64,000 nucleotides of DNA from Mycobacterium sp. 852002-50816_SCH5313054-b (GTDB lineage Bacteria > Actinomycetota > Actinomycetes > Mycobacteriales > Mycobacteriaceae). This document shows positions 8,850-16,848 of this stretch, one piece after another. The notes under the pieces are model-generated. The model did no database searches. It saw nothing but the letters and a program-made list of their open reading frames with translations, and was not told where the DNA came from. Position 1 is the first letter of the stretch. Each line of letters begins with the position of its first letter. The translations under genes and the position numbers were made by a program. Location of the stretch: NCBI RefSeq assembly GCF_001667185.1, contig NZ_LZIC01000126.1, positions 58,258-122,257 on the forward strand, in the 5' to 3' direction.

Positions 8850-9500
8850 CTAGGTGGTGGCCATCAGCTCGTCGGCCGGCTCGCCCCAGCGGTCGAGGTT
8901 GACGAACTCGGCAAGCGGGCGGCGGCGCAGCGACCCGTGGTTGCCCTTGGGCCACCCCACCACCACGTGGCCCGCGACCAACCAGCCGTCGGGGATGCCG
9001 ATGGCTTCGCGCAACAGCTGCTCGCCTCCGTACGAAGCCCAGCTCGTGAGGCACGCCCCCAGGCCCTGGGCGCGCGCGGCCAGCAGGAAGTTCTGCATCG
9101 CGGGAAAGATCGACCCGCCCAGCAGCAGCTCGGACGCCGTGGGGTAGTGCTGCTGCGCGAACAACACGGAAGTGAACTCGCCCGCACGATCGTGCAATTC
9201 GTAGGTCGCGCGGTAGGTGCGGGCCCGGCGGCTGCTGTCGCCGTCGGCGGGCCGGCTCATCCCGTAGACGGGCTCGATCACCTCCAGGGCGTGGGCCGCC
9301 GCCTTGGCCACCACGGCCCGCTGCTCGGGTGACCGCAGCACCACGAACCGCCAGCCCTGCGCGTTGGCGCCCGAGGGAGCCCACCGAGCCGCTTCGAGGC
9401 AGCGCGCCAGGGTCGCGTCGTCGACCGGGTCGTCGGTGAACCGCCGGATCGTGCGGGCGGTCGACATCACCTGCCAGACGTCACTGGTTGCTCCGGTCAT
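8850..9500 (-). CDS. nitroreductase family flavoprotein
   Basis: FMN-dependent NAD(P)H oxidoreductase-like protein of 216 residues. Seen: the N-terminal phosphate/FMN motif STARTIRRFTDDPV, RWAPSGANAQGWRFVVL, AMQNFLLAARAQGLGACLTS (FMN and dimer interface) and the C-terminal VVGWPKGNHGSLRRRPL. GAAGAGA precedes the ATG at 9500. It is transcribed away from the CMD gene at 9579, with a 78-bp shared promoter region. It could reduce an electron-poor ring or enone; the substrate is not inferable. Confidence 0.88.
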   Translation of the reverse strand: MTGATSDVWQVMSTARTIRRFTDDPVDDATLARCLEAARWAPSGANAQGWRFVVLRSPEQRAVVAKAAAHALEVIEPVYGMSRPADGDSSRRARTYRATYELHDRAGEFTSVLFAQQHYPTASELLLGGSIFPAMQNFLLAARAQGLGACLTSWASYGGEQLLREAIGIPDGWLVAGHVVVGWPKGNHGSLRRRPLAEFVNLDRWGEPADELMATT

Positions 9501-9578
9501 CTCTTCTCCCCTGCGGCTCCGTGCTGCTATACGAAGGTCATATCAGGAGAGCGCCCGGAGCCGTCAAAGGAGAGACCA

Positions 9579-9959
9579 TTGGATCGCGAAACCTACCAAC
9601 GAGGACTTGAAATCCGCTCCGCGGTGTTGGGCGAGGAATACGTCAACCGGGCGCTGGCGACCGCGAACGACTTCACCCAGCCTCTGCAAGACCTCGTCAC
9701 CGAATACTGCTGGGGCGCGGTGTGGGGGCGCGCGGGGCTGGCCCTCAAGACTCGCAGCATGCTCAACCTGGCCATGATCTCGGTCCTCAACCGCCCCAAC
9801 GAATTGCGCACCCACGTCAAGGCGGCGCTGACCAACGGCGTCACGCGCGACGAAATCCGCGAAATATTCCTTCAGGTCGCGATCTACGCCGGCGTGCCCG
9901 CCGCCGTCGACAGCTTTCGCATCGCGGGTGAGGCGTTCGCCGAAGTGGACGAGGGCTAG
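9579..9959 (+). CDS. carboxymuconolactone decarboxylase (CMD) family protein
   Basis: Protein of 126 residues resembling the gamma-carboxymuconolactone decarboxylase fold (WGAVWGRAGLALKTRSMLNLAMIS, NGVTRDEIREIFLQVAIYAGVPAA). No CxxC is present, so it is not an AhpD-type peroxidase and is closer to the decarboxylase/lactonase branch. TTG start with AAAGGAGAG upstream. It runs into the beta-hydroxyacid dehydrogenase 7 nt downstream. The family is used in aromatic ring-cleavage pathways; the actual reaction here is not shown. Confidence 0.88.
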   Translation: MDRETYQRGLEIRSAVLGEEYVNRALATANDFTQPLQDLVTEYCWGAVWGRAGLALKTRSMLNLAMISVLNRPNELRTHVKAALTNGVTRDEIREIFLQVAIYAGVPAAVDSFRIAGEAFAEVDEG

Positions 9960-9966
9960 GGCTGCG

Positions 9967-10860
9967 ATGCAGATCGGCTTCATCGGCTTGGGAAACATGG
10001 GCCTTCCCATGGCAGTTCGCCTCGTTCGGGACGACCACGACGTCGTCGCGTTCGACACGCGCGGCGACGCGCTCGATCGGATCGTGGCGCTCGGGGCACG
10101 CGCCGCCACGTCGGCGAAGGACGTCGCCGATCGCGCCGAAACCGTCATGGCCAGCCTCCCGTCGCCGGCCGCGTCGCTCGCGGTGGCGACCGGCAACGGC
10201 GGGGTGATCGAGGGCTCGCGGGTCAAGCGCTACGTCGACCTGTCGACCGTGGGGAGCCGGGCGGCGACCCAGATCCATGGCCGGCTGGCCCAACGGGACA
10301 TCGTGGCGATCGACAGCCCCGTGAGCGGCGGCGTCGGCGGGGCCGAGAACGGATCGCTCGCGCTCATGGTGTCCGGGCCGCGCGACGAATTCGACGTCGT
10401 ACGAACCGTACTCGAAACGCTCGGCAAGCCCTTCTACGTCGGTGACAAGCCCGGCTCGGCGCAGACGATGAAGCTCGCCAACAACATGCTGGCGGCCAAC
10501 GTTTTGGCCGCCACGGCGGAGGTTGTCGTCATGGGCGTCAAGTCCGGTCTGGACCCCGGGGTGATGATCGACGTGCTCAACGCGGGGTCGGGCGGCACCA
10601 GCGCCAGCCGCGACAAGTTCCCGCGCGCGATCCTCCCGCGGACCTTCGATTACGGCTTTGCCACCGGGCTCATGGTCAAGGATGTGCGACTCTATCTCGA
10701 CGAGGCCCGCGCGCTGGGCGTGCCGGGGCAGATCGCCGAGGCGATCGGCCGGCTCTGGGAGGCGGTCGCGCGCGACCAGGGCCCGGACTCCGACTTCACG
10801 ACGGTCATCAAGCCGTTGGAAACGGCCGCCGGCGTGACCGTGGGCGAGGTCCCCGGCTAA
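9967..10860 (+). CDS. beta-hydroxyacid dehydrogenase family NAD(P)-binding protein (3-hydroxyisobutyrate dehydrogenase-like)
   Basis: Protein of 297 residues with the Rossmann motif GFIGLGNMGLPMA at the N-terminus, substrate motif DSPVSGGVGG, and the catalytic Lys in QTMKLANNML. These are the three signatures of the 3-hydroxyisobutyrate/tartronate semialdehyde reductase family. ATG start 7 nt after the CMD stop, so the two are co-transcribed. Two further relatives lie at 19394 and 20217. It probably oxidises a beta-hydroxy acid intermediate. Confidence 0.9.
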   Translation: MQIGFIGLGNMGLPMAVRLVRDDHDVVAFDTRGDALDRIVALGARAATSAKDVADRAETVMASLPSPAASLAVATGNGGVIEGSRVKRYVDLSTVGSRAATQIHGRLAQRDIVAIDSPVSGGVGGAENGSLALMVSGPRDEFDVVRTVLETLGKPFYVGDKPGSAQTMKLANNMLAANVLAATAEVVVMGVKSGLDPGVMIDVLNAGSGGTSASRDKFPRAILPRTFDYGFATGLMVKDVRLYLDEARALGVPGQIAEAIGRLWEAVARDQGPDSDFTTVIKPLETAAGVTVGEVPG

Positions 10861-10884
10861 CCCACCGATCCCGACGCAGCGGCC

Positions 10885-10899
10885 GAGAATGCTATTATC
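10885..10899. promoter_or_regulatory. operator-like inverted repeat, copy D
   Basis: GAGAATGCTATTATC matches GAGAAT-N3-ATTCTC at 11 of 12 arm positions. It lies in the AT-rich gap before the amidohydrolase operon, about 130-180 bp upstream of the possible starts. Confidence 0.55.
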
Positions 10900-11065
10900 G
10901 TTTAGCAAGAACGCTACTTACCTAAGTGACCGCAATACTGATGACTACCAGGGCCGATGGCTAATCGAAACGCTTACCGAAAATCCATTGATTGACGATC
11001 CGCAAAAATGTTAGCTTACCTATCAGATGCCCCGGCCGGACTGGCTGGGCTGCCGGAGCCGAAGG

Positions 11066-12166
11066 GTGGCTCTTGTGATCGAACACGCCGACGGAACACG
11101 CACGCCGCTCATCGACGCGAGCGTGCACATCTTCTTCCCGTCCAACAGGGCGCTGCGCAAGGCCTTGCGCGAGCCGTTCAAGAGCCGGGGCTTTCCCGAC
11201 TACGAGATGGACTGGTACGGCGCTCCGGGCGGCGAGTACGCGCCCAACACCGAGGGCCCGGACGGTCAGTACCCCGGTTCGGATCCCGAATTCGTTGCCC
11301 ACGAACTGTTTTCGAAGCGTGGCGTCGACGTGGCGGTGCTGCATCCGATGGGGCGCGGGATCATGCCGGACCGGCACCTGGGCAGCGCTCTGCATGCCGC
11401 ACACAACGAGATGATGGTGTCGGACTGGCTGGACTCCAGCGAGTTCGGCGAGCGGTTCCGAGGCACCATCCGGATCAACCCCGACGACATCGCCGGGGCG
11501 CTGCGGGAGATCGAGAAATGGCGCGGGCATCCGCGCGTGGTCCAGATCGGTGTGCCGCTGCAGTCGCGCGAGGTCTACGGCAAACCGCAGTTCTGGCCGC
11601 TGTGGGAAGCCGCGGCCGACGCGGGCCTTGCGGTCGCCGCGCACATCGAAGTGGGCAACGGGATCATGTTCCCGCCGACGCCGTCCGGGAACACCCGCAC
11701 CTACGAGCAGTACGTCAGCTTCATGGCGCTGAACTACATCTATCACCTGATGAACATGATCGCCGAGGGCGTCTTCGAGCGCTTCGCCGGACTCAAATTC
11801 GTCTGGGCGGACGGCGCAGCGGACTTCGTGACGCCGTTCATCTGGCGGATGGACACCTTCGGCCGGCCGCACCTGGAACAGACGCCGTGGGCGCCGCGCA
11901 TCCCGAGCGACTACCTGCCCGGCCACGTCTATTTCGTGCAGGGCAGCCTCGACGGCCCCGGAGACGTCGAGTTCGCCGGCGCATGGTTCGGCTTCACCGG
12001 CAAGGAGGACATGGTGATGTTCGGCTCCAGCTACCCGCATTGGCAGTTCGGCGATGCCAAGAAGCTGCCGACGGCGTTATCGGCCGAGCAGCGCGAAAAA
12101 GTGTGCTGGCGCAATGCGGCGCGGCTGTACGGCATAGACATCCCCGCCGGAGTGGGCGCACAGTAG
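11066..12166 (+). CDS. amidohydrolase-2 family protein lacking the usual C-terminal Asp
   Basis: TIM-barrel protein of about 366 residues related to the ACMSD/amidohydrolase-2 family of metal-dependent decarboxylases and hydrolases. Seen: the N-terminal DASVH metal motif, GVDVAVLHPMGRG, NEMMVSDWLD, a His in VAAHIEVGNG and FAGLKFVWADGAADF. The normally invariant Asp of the S-D-Y-P-H signature is Ser here (FGSSYPHW). Start uncertain: GTG 11066 after GGAGCCGAAGG is preferred; ATG 11027 (possibly leaderless) and GTG 11075 are in frame. The next gene is a paralogue with the Asp intact, so this may be a non-catalytic partner. Confidence 0.85.
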   Translation: MALVIEHADGTRTPLIDASVHIFFPSNRALRKALREPFKSRGFPDYEMDWYGAPGGEYAPNTEGPDGQYPGSDPEFVAHELFSKRGVDVAVLHPMGRGIMPDRHLGSALHAAHNEMMVSDWLDSSEFGERFRGTIRINPDDIAGALREIEKWRGHPRVVQIGVPLQSREVYGKPQFWPLWEAAADAGLAVAAHIEVGNGIMFPPTPSGNTRTYEQYVSFMALNYIYHLMNMIAEGVFERFAGLKFVWADGAADFVTPFIWRMDTFGRPHLEQTPWAPRIPSDYLPGHVYFVQGSLDGPGDVEFAGAWFGFTGKEDMVMFGSSYPHWQFGDAKKLPTALSAEQREKVCWRNAARLYGIDIPAGVGAQ

Positions 12167-12195
12167 AGCTAACACGGCAGACTGAGGAGATTCAG

Positions 12196-13341
12196 ATGAC
12201 GTTGACCCATTCGCAGGAGCGGGTTCCCGCTGCCGAGCGCATCGCCGTCCGGTGCGTCGACTCGGACGTCCACCCCTCACCCAAGCGCGGCGAGCTCGTC
12301 CAGTACATCCCCGAGCCCTGGCGCAGCAAGTATTTCCTCAACCGCCATGTGGGCGAGATGATCTTCTACGACGCCCCGGACTACGCGCACAGCTACGCGA
12401 TGCGCGTGGATTCGTTCCCGCCCAACGGCGAGTTTCCCTGCAGCGACCCGGATATGGCGTTCCGCCAGCTGATCATGGAGGCGGGCTCCGACATCGCGAT
12501 CCTGGAACCCGCCGCCTACCCGGCCCGCCTACCCGAAGCGCAGCACGCGATGTCGTACGCGTTGAACGACTGGCAGGCCAATCACTGGCTCGACAGCCAC
12601 AACAACTGGCACGAGCGGTGGCGCGGTTCGATTTGCCTCGCGATCGAGGAGCCGGAAGCGTCCGTGCGCGAGATCGAGCGCTGGGCCGGGCACCCCTTCA
12701 TGGCGCAGATTCTGATCAAGGCCGAGCCGAAGCCGTCCTGGGGTCATCCCAAGTACGATCCGATCTGGGCCGCCGCGACCAAGCACGACATCACGGTCAG
12801 CTGCCACCTGTCGCGCAGCCAGTTCGACGAGCTACCCATCCCGCCCGTGGGGTTCCCCAGCTACAACCACGACTTCATGGTGACCTACTCGCTGCTGGCG
12901 GCCAACCAGGTGATGAGCCTGATCTTCGACGGCGTCTTCGACCGCTTCCCGACGCTGCGGATCGTGTTCGTCGAGCACGCATTCAGCTGGATCCTGCCGC
13001 TGATGTGGCGCATGGATTCGATCTACGAAGCGCGCAAGTCGCGGGTGGACATCAAGCGCAAGCCGTCGGAGTACGTCAAAGACCACATCAAGTTCACCAC
13101 CCAGCCGCTGGACTACCCCGAGGACAAGACGGAGTTGACCCGCGCGCTGGAATGGATGGAGTGCGAGAAAATCCTGCTCTTCTCCTCGGACTACCCGCAC
13201 TGGACGTTCGATGACCCGCGCTGGTTGGTCAAGCACCTTCCGAAGGCGGCCCGCGACGCGGTGATGTACAAAAACGGCATCGCGACCTATCACCTGCCCG
13301 AGACCGTCCCGGTCCTCGAGGGTCAGACCAGGGTGTTCTGA
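12196..13341 (+). CDS. amidohydrolase-2 family metal-dependent hydrolase/decarboxylase
   Basis: Protein of 381 residues with the family pattern intact: metal motif DSDVHPSP near residue 23, His in ITVSCHLSRSQ, FVEHAFSWILPLMWRMD and the C-terminal FSSDYPHW with its Asp. ATG start with GAGGAGA upstream. It follows a paralogue (11066-12166) by 29 nt and precedes the Rieske gene by 1 nt, so the run is one operon. Such proteins hydrolyse or decarboxylate ring-cleavage or acyl intermediates; the substrate is not inferable. Confidence 0.9.
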   Translation: MTLTHSQERVPAAERIAVRCVDSDVHPSPKRGELVQYIPEPWRSKYFLNRHVGEMIFYDAPDYAHSYAMRVDSFPPNGEFPCSDPDMAFRQLIMEAGSDIAILEPAAYPARLPEAQHAMSYALNDWQANHWLDSHNNWHERWRGSICLAIEEPEASVREIERWAGHPFMAQILIKAEPKPSWGHPKYDPIWAAATKHDITVSCHLSRSQFDELPIPPVGFPSYNHDFMVTYSLLAANQVMSLIFDGVFDRFPTLRIVFVEHAFSWILPLMWRMDSIYEARKSRVDIKRKPSEYVKDHIKFTTQPLDYPEDKTELTRALEWMECEKILLFSSDYPHWTFDDPRWLVKHLPKAARDAVMYKNGIATYHLPETVPVLEGQTRVF

Positions 13342-13342
13342 A

Positions 13343-13741
13343 TTGACGGAGGAAACCAAACGGCCCGAGCCGCGTCTCGCCCAGGGCCGCGAGCATGTCG
13401 TTGCCACCGTCGACGAAATCCCCTCGGGCACACACAAACTCGTGCCGATCGGGCGGCACGGCGTCGGAGTCTACAACGTCAACGGCAGCTTCTACGCCAT
13501 CGCGAATTATTGCCCCCACCAGGGCGGCCCGCTGTGTTCGGGACGCCCCCGCGGGCGCACGATCGTCGACGAGACCGCCCCCGGTGACTCGGTCATGGTG
13601 CGCGACCTGGAGTTCATCTATTGCCCCTGGCACCAATGGGGTTTCGAGCTGGCGACGGGTACCACCGCGGTCAAGCCCGAATGGAGCATCCGCACCTATC
13701 CGGTGCGCGTCGTCGGCAACGACGTTCTGGTGCAGGCCTAA
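13343..13741 (+). CDS. Rieske [2Fe-2S] ferredoxin-like protein
   Basis: Protein of 132 residues with one Rieske domain. Ligands are seen as CPHQGGPLC and later CPWHQWGF (C-x-H ... C-x2-H). The spacing between the two is longer than in standard Rieske ferredoxins because of the insert RPRGRTIVDETAPGDSV. TTG start just after the previous stop; the GGAGGAA downstream of that TTG is not followed by a usable start codon. It probably transfers electrons within the operon or stabilises an enzyme complex. Possible donors are the NuoF-like protein and ferredoxin downstream. Confidence 0.88.
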   Translation: MTEETKRPEPRLAQGREHVVATVDEIPSGTHKLVPIGRHGVGVYNVNGSFYAIANYCPHQGGPLCSGRPRGRTIVDETAPGDSVMVRDLEFIYCPWHQWGFELATGTTAVKPEWSIRTYPVRVVGNDVLVQA

Positions 13742-13756
13742 CCACAGGAGAATCGG

Positions 13757-14623
13757 GTGCCTTCAATCGAGATCAACGGCGGAAACGTCGTCTACGAAAT
13801 CCTCGGCGAATCAGGCGATCTCATCGCCCTGACCCCGGGCGGCCGGTTCAGCAAGGAGATCGAGGGCCTGCGTCCGCTTGCCGACGCGCTCGCCGCCGGC
13901 GGCTATCGAGTGCTGCTGTGGGACCGGCCCAACTGTGGAGCCTCCGATGTGCAGTTCTACGGGCAAAGCGAATCGCACATGCGCGCCGAGACGCTGCAGA
14001 AGCTGGTGACCGGGCTGGGTTTCGAACGCTGCATCCTCGCCGGAGGATCCGGCGGCGCAAGGGATTCGATGCTGACCACGATGCTTTACCCCGAGCTGGT
14101 CACCAAGCTGGTGGTGTGGAACATCGTCGGCGGCATCTACGGAAGCTTCGTGCTCGGCTCCTTCTACATCATCCCGAGCATTCTCGCGGTGCGCGGCACC
14201 GGCATGGACGGCGTGGTGAAGGTTCAGGAGTGGCGCGACCGCATCGAGCAGAACCCGGACAACAAGCAGCGGTTCCTCGACTTCGACAAAGACGAGTTCC
14301 TCAAGGTGATGCTGCGCTGGCTCAACGCATTCGTGTCCAAGCCGGGACAGACGATTCCGGGCGTCGAGGACGAGATGTTCGACCGGATCAAGGTGCCCAC
14401 CTTGATCATTCGCGGCGGCGAGAACGACATGGATCACCCGAAGCGGACGTCGCTCGAGGTCAGTTGCTTGATCAAGGGTTCGAAGCTCATCGACCCGCCG
14501 TGGCCGGAGGACGCCTGGGAGCGCGCGTCCGAGGACCGCGCAGCGGGCAGGGTGCAGCATTTCAACATGTTCGACACGTGGGTGCAGGCGGCGCCCGCGA
14601 TCCTCGAGTTCCTGGGGTCGTAA
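13757..14623 (+). CDS. alpha/beta hydrolase
   Basis: Protein of 288 residues with the alpha/beta hydrolase fold: WDRPNCGASDV (oxyanion strand region), nucleophile elbow GGSGGARD with Ser, and an acid-turn region VPTLIIRGGENDMDHP. The last His of the triad is likely HFNMFDTW or nearby, which is not the classic GxGH. GTG start with AGGAGAA upstream, 15 nt after the Rieske stop. Similar to hydrolases acting on lactones, epoxides or ring-cleavage products; exact role unknown. Confidence 0.85.
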   Translation: MPSIEINGGNVVYEILGESGDLIALTPGGRFSKEIEGLRPLADALAAGGYRVLLWDRPNCGASDVQFYGQSESHMRAETLQKLVTGLGFERCILAGGSGGARDSMLTTMLYPELVTKLVVWNIVGGIYGSFVLGSFYIIPSILAVRGTGMDGVVKVQEWRDRIEQNPDNKQRFLDFDKDEFLKVMLRWLNAFVSKPGQTIPGVEDEMFDRIKVPTLIIRGGENDMDHPKRTSLEVSCLIKGSKLIDPPWPEDAWERASEDRAAGRVQHFNMFDTWVQAAPAILEFLGS

Positions 14624-14628
14624 TGGCT

Positions 14629-15102
14629 CTACACGGTACGAATGTGAACCTCGCAGTTGAGCGACGCCTCGAGAGCCGTGTGGACCCGGCTTTCCGGGAT
14701 GCGTTCGAGGTCCTCCTCGCGCAGCGTCACGTACACGATGTCGAAGCCGTCGTCGCCCGGGGTTCGCTCGATCTCACCGGTGAGCCCGAAGCCGGACAAC
14801 ACCCCGTGCGCGTCATCGTCGGTTCCCCGGCTGACGAAGGTCACCACGCCGGCGACCGGTCCGGCGCCGAACACTCTGGTGCACAACTCAATTGCGACGT
14901 TGCTGGCCGCGTCGCCGTCTTCGGCCGCAATCAGCAGTTCGACCTCGCGGCGGCCCGCGGGCATGGCCGCGAGGTCGTTGTGGACCACGTCGGCGCCCGC
15001 CTCGCCCGCGAGCTCGAGGAGCGCGGCCATGCCATCGCGTAGCTGCGCGGCGGTGAACGCGCTTTCCGGATCAACGTTGACGCGCACCACCGCAGTTCGC
15101 AT
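14629..15102 (-). CDS. conserved hypothetical protein
   Basis: Protein of 157 residues that I do not recognise. It begins MRTAVVRVNVDPESAFTAAQLRDGM and contains REVELLIAAEDGDAASNVAIELCTRVFG and GFDIVYVTLREEDLERIPES; it looks soluble, with alternating strand and helix like a small ferredoxin-like fold. It converges on the alpha/beta hydrolase (5 nt gap) and is transcribed away from the NuoF-like gene. Its coding bias is normal for the window, which supports a real gene. Confidence 0.65.
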   Translation of the reverse strand: MRTAVVRVNVDPESAFTAAQLRDGMAALLELAGEAGADVVHNDLAAMPAGRREVELLIAAEDGDAASNVAIELCTRVFGAGPVAGVVTFVSRGTDDDAHGVLSGFGLTGEIERTPGDDGFDIVYVTLREEDLERIPESRVHTALEASLNCEVHIRTV

Positions 15103-15138
15103 GTGCGCAAGCCTAACTAAGACGATGGCAGGTCAGCC

Positions 15139-16437
15139 GTGAACACCACCCAATCCACGACCATCATCACCACCGCCGCGCCGCCCGGGCTCGAACCACG
15201 GCTGCTGGCCGGACAGCGCGAGGACCTGGCGGCGTATCGACGCCTCGGCGGATACCGCCCGCTCGCCGGCGCCGACGAGTTGCTGGGCGAGGTCGAATCC
15301 AGCGGGCTGGTCGGCCGCGGCGGTGCGGCCTTCCCCCTGGCGGTGAAGTTGCGTGCGGTGCGCGACAACGGCCGCATCGCAGGTGGCGCCGTCGTCGTCG
15401 CGAATGGCGAAGAGGGAGAACCCGCTTCGATCAAGGACCGCTGGCTGCTGCGCAACCGCCCGCACCTCGTCCTCGATGGGCTGCGGCTGGCCGCGGCCAT
15501 CGTGGGCGCCCGCCGCGCCTACGTGTATGTGTCCGATCCGGAATCGGCGCACAGCGTCGAAACGGCGCTCGGCGAGCTCGAGCCGGACACCCTGGGGGGC
15601 GTCGACGTCCGCATGTCGACGGTGCAACCCGGATACGTCGCCGGCGAGGAGACCGCCGCGGTCCGCGCACTCAACGGCGGCCCGGCCAAGCCGACGGACA
15701 AGCCGCCGCGCCCATTCGAAGCGGGCGTCGGCGAGCGGCCCACGTTGGTGAGCAATGTCGAGACCCTGGCCAACCTGCCCTACCTGCAGCGCCACGGTTC
15801 GGCGTCGTTCCGCGCCCAGGGCACCTCACTGTCGCCGGGTACCTTCCTGGCCACCATCACCGGTGCCGGGCGTCCGCCGGTGCTCTACGAGCTTCCGCAC
15901 GGCCTGGCATTCACCGAACTGCTTGCCCTGCATAAGGTTTCGCCGGACCGGGTCCGCGGGGCCCTGATGGGCGGCTACTTCGCCGGCCTGCTCAACCGCG
16001 GCGTCCTGGAGACATCGCTGGACCACGAGACGATGCGGCGGATCGGCAGCGGCCTGGGCTGCGGCGCGATCTCGGTGATCACCGACGACTGCCCCGTCGC
16101 GGTCGCGGCGTCGGTGCTGGCCTACTTCGACCGCGAGAACGCCGGGCAATGTGGGTCCTGCTTCAACGGAACCGCGGCGATGGCCGCCGCCGCCGGCGCA
16201 CTGCGCGACGGCGCCGCGACCGCCCAGGACGTGGAACGGTTGCGCCGCTGGTCGGTGCTGCTGCGCGGGCGCGGCGCTTGCGCGACCCTGGACGCCGCCA
16301 CCAACGTGGCCGCCAGCCTGCTCGATCAGTTCCCCGGCGAGGTCGCCGCACACCTCGACGGCACCTGCCCGGACTGCGCCCGCGGCGCATTCCGCGCCGA
16401 CCGTCCCTACGAGGCGGAAGCGGTGAGGCAACCATGA
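15139..16437 (+). CDS. NuoF-like NADH-binding flavoprotein (NADH:acceptor oxidoreductase subunit)
   Basis: Protein of 432 residues resembling the complex I 51-kDa subunit (NuoF/HoxF): FMN/NADH site GLVGRGGAAFPLAVKLRAV, ANGEEGEPASIKDR, and the SLBB-like middle region. In the C-terminal cluster domain GQCGSCFNG keeps two of the usual C-x2-C-x2-C cysteines and lacks the third; the fourth is kept in GRGACATLD. An extra CPDC occurs near the end. GTG start near AAGACGATGGCAGG. It overlaps a ferredoxin gene by 4 nt, so NADH probably reduces that ferredoxin, which could feed the Rieske protein or a P450. It is isolated from other nuo genes. Confidence 0.9.
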   Translation: MNTTQSTTIITTAAPPGLEPRLLAGQREDLAAYRRLGGYRPLAGADELLGEVESSGLVGRGGAAFPLAVKLRAVRDNGRIAGGAVVVANGEEGEPASIKDRWLLRNRPHLVLDGLRLAAAIVGARRAYVYVSDPESAHSVETALGELEPDTLGGVDVRMSTVQPGYVAGEETAAVRALNGGPAKPTDKPPRPFEAGVGERPTLVSNVETLANLPYLQRHGSASFRAQGTSLSPGTFLATITGAGRPPVLYELPHGLAFTELLALHKVSPDRVRGALMGGYFAGLLNRGVLETSLDHETMRRIGSGLGCGAISVITDDCPVAVAASVLAYFDRENAGQCGSCFNGTAAMAAAAGALRDGAATAQDVERLRRWSVLLRGRGACATLDAATNVAASLLDQFPGEVAAHLDGTCPDCARGAFRADRPYEAEAVRQP

Positions 16438-16730
16438 GGATTCGTTTGGACCGCACCGTGTGCGACGGCTTCGGGATCTGCGCCAAGTACGCGCCCGGAT
16501 ATTTCTCGCTCGACGACTGGGGCTACGCGTCCCTGATCGGCGACGGCACCGTCGCGGAATCGGATCGCGACGCGGTCATGCGCGCGCTGATGGACTGCCC
16601 CGTGCACGCCATCGCCGAGCTCGGCGAGCGCATTTCTCGCGCCCCTCAGCTACCGCTGACAGAGGCGGAGGATCCCGCCGAGCAACTCAAGACCGAAGAG
16701 AACGAGGCGGAGTGGGGATTCACGCGCTGA
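16434..16730 (+). CDS. ferredoxin with C-terminal extension
   Basis: Protein of 98 residues. The first 65 form a single-cluster ferredoxin (C-D-G-F-G-I-C near residue 10, later DCPVHAI); Phe occupies the position between the first two cysteines. The last 30 residues form an acidic tail (LTEAEDPAEQLKTEENEAEW) not seen in the other ferredoxins here. ATG start overlaps the NuoF-like stop as ATGA. It is the probable electron acceptor of that flavoprotein. Confidence 0.9.
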   Translation: MRIRLDRTVCDGFGICAKYAPGYFSLDDWGYASLIGDGTVAESDRDAVMRALMDCPVHAIAELGERISRAPQLPLTEAEDPAEQLKTEENEAEWGFTR

Positions 16731-16768
16731 TCCGTCGCCGCTCCGATGGATCGTGCGCGCCAAGAAGT

Positions 16769-16783
16769 GGTAACGTAATTCTC
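16769..16783. promoter_or_regulatory. operator-like inverted repeat, copy E (weak)
   Basis: GGTAACGTAATTCTC has one perfect ATTCTC arm and a left arm matching 3 of 6. It lies 66 bp upstream of the DUF35-thiolase fusion gene at 16849. Confidence 0.35.
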
Positions 16784-16848
16784 TGATTTGCATAACGGGC
16801 CTACCCAGTTCGGTTTTTCGGACGAGCCAGCCGATTTCCGGAGGTGAC

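Noticed and set aside
11008..12195. Upstream in-frame extension of the second amidohydrolase (12196)
   Set aside because: It lies over the first amidohydrolase in another frame and reads as shadow sequence; ATG 12196 has a good ribosome site.
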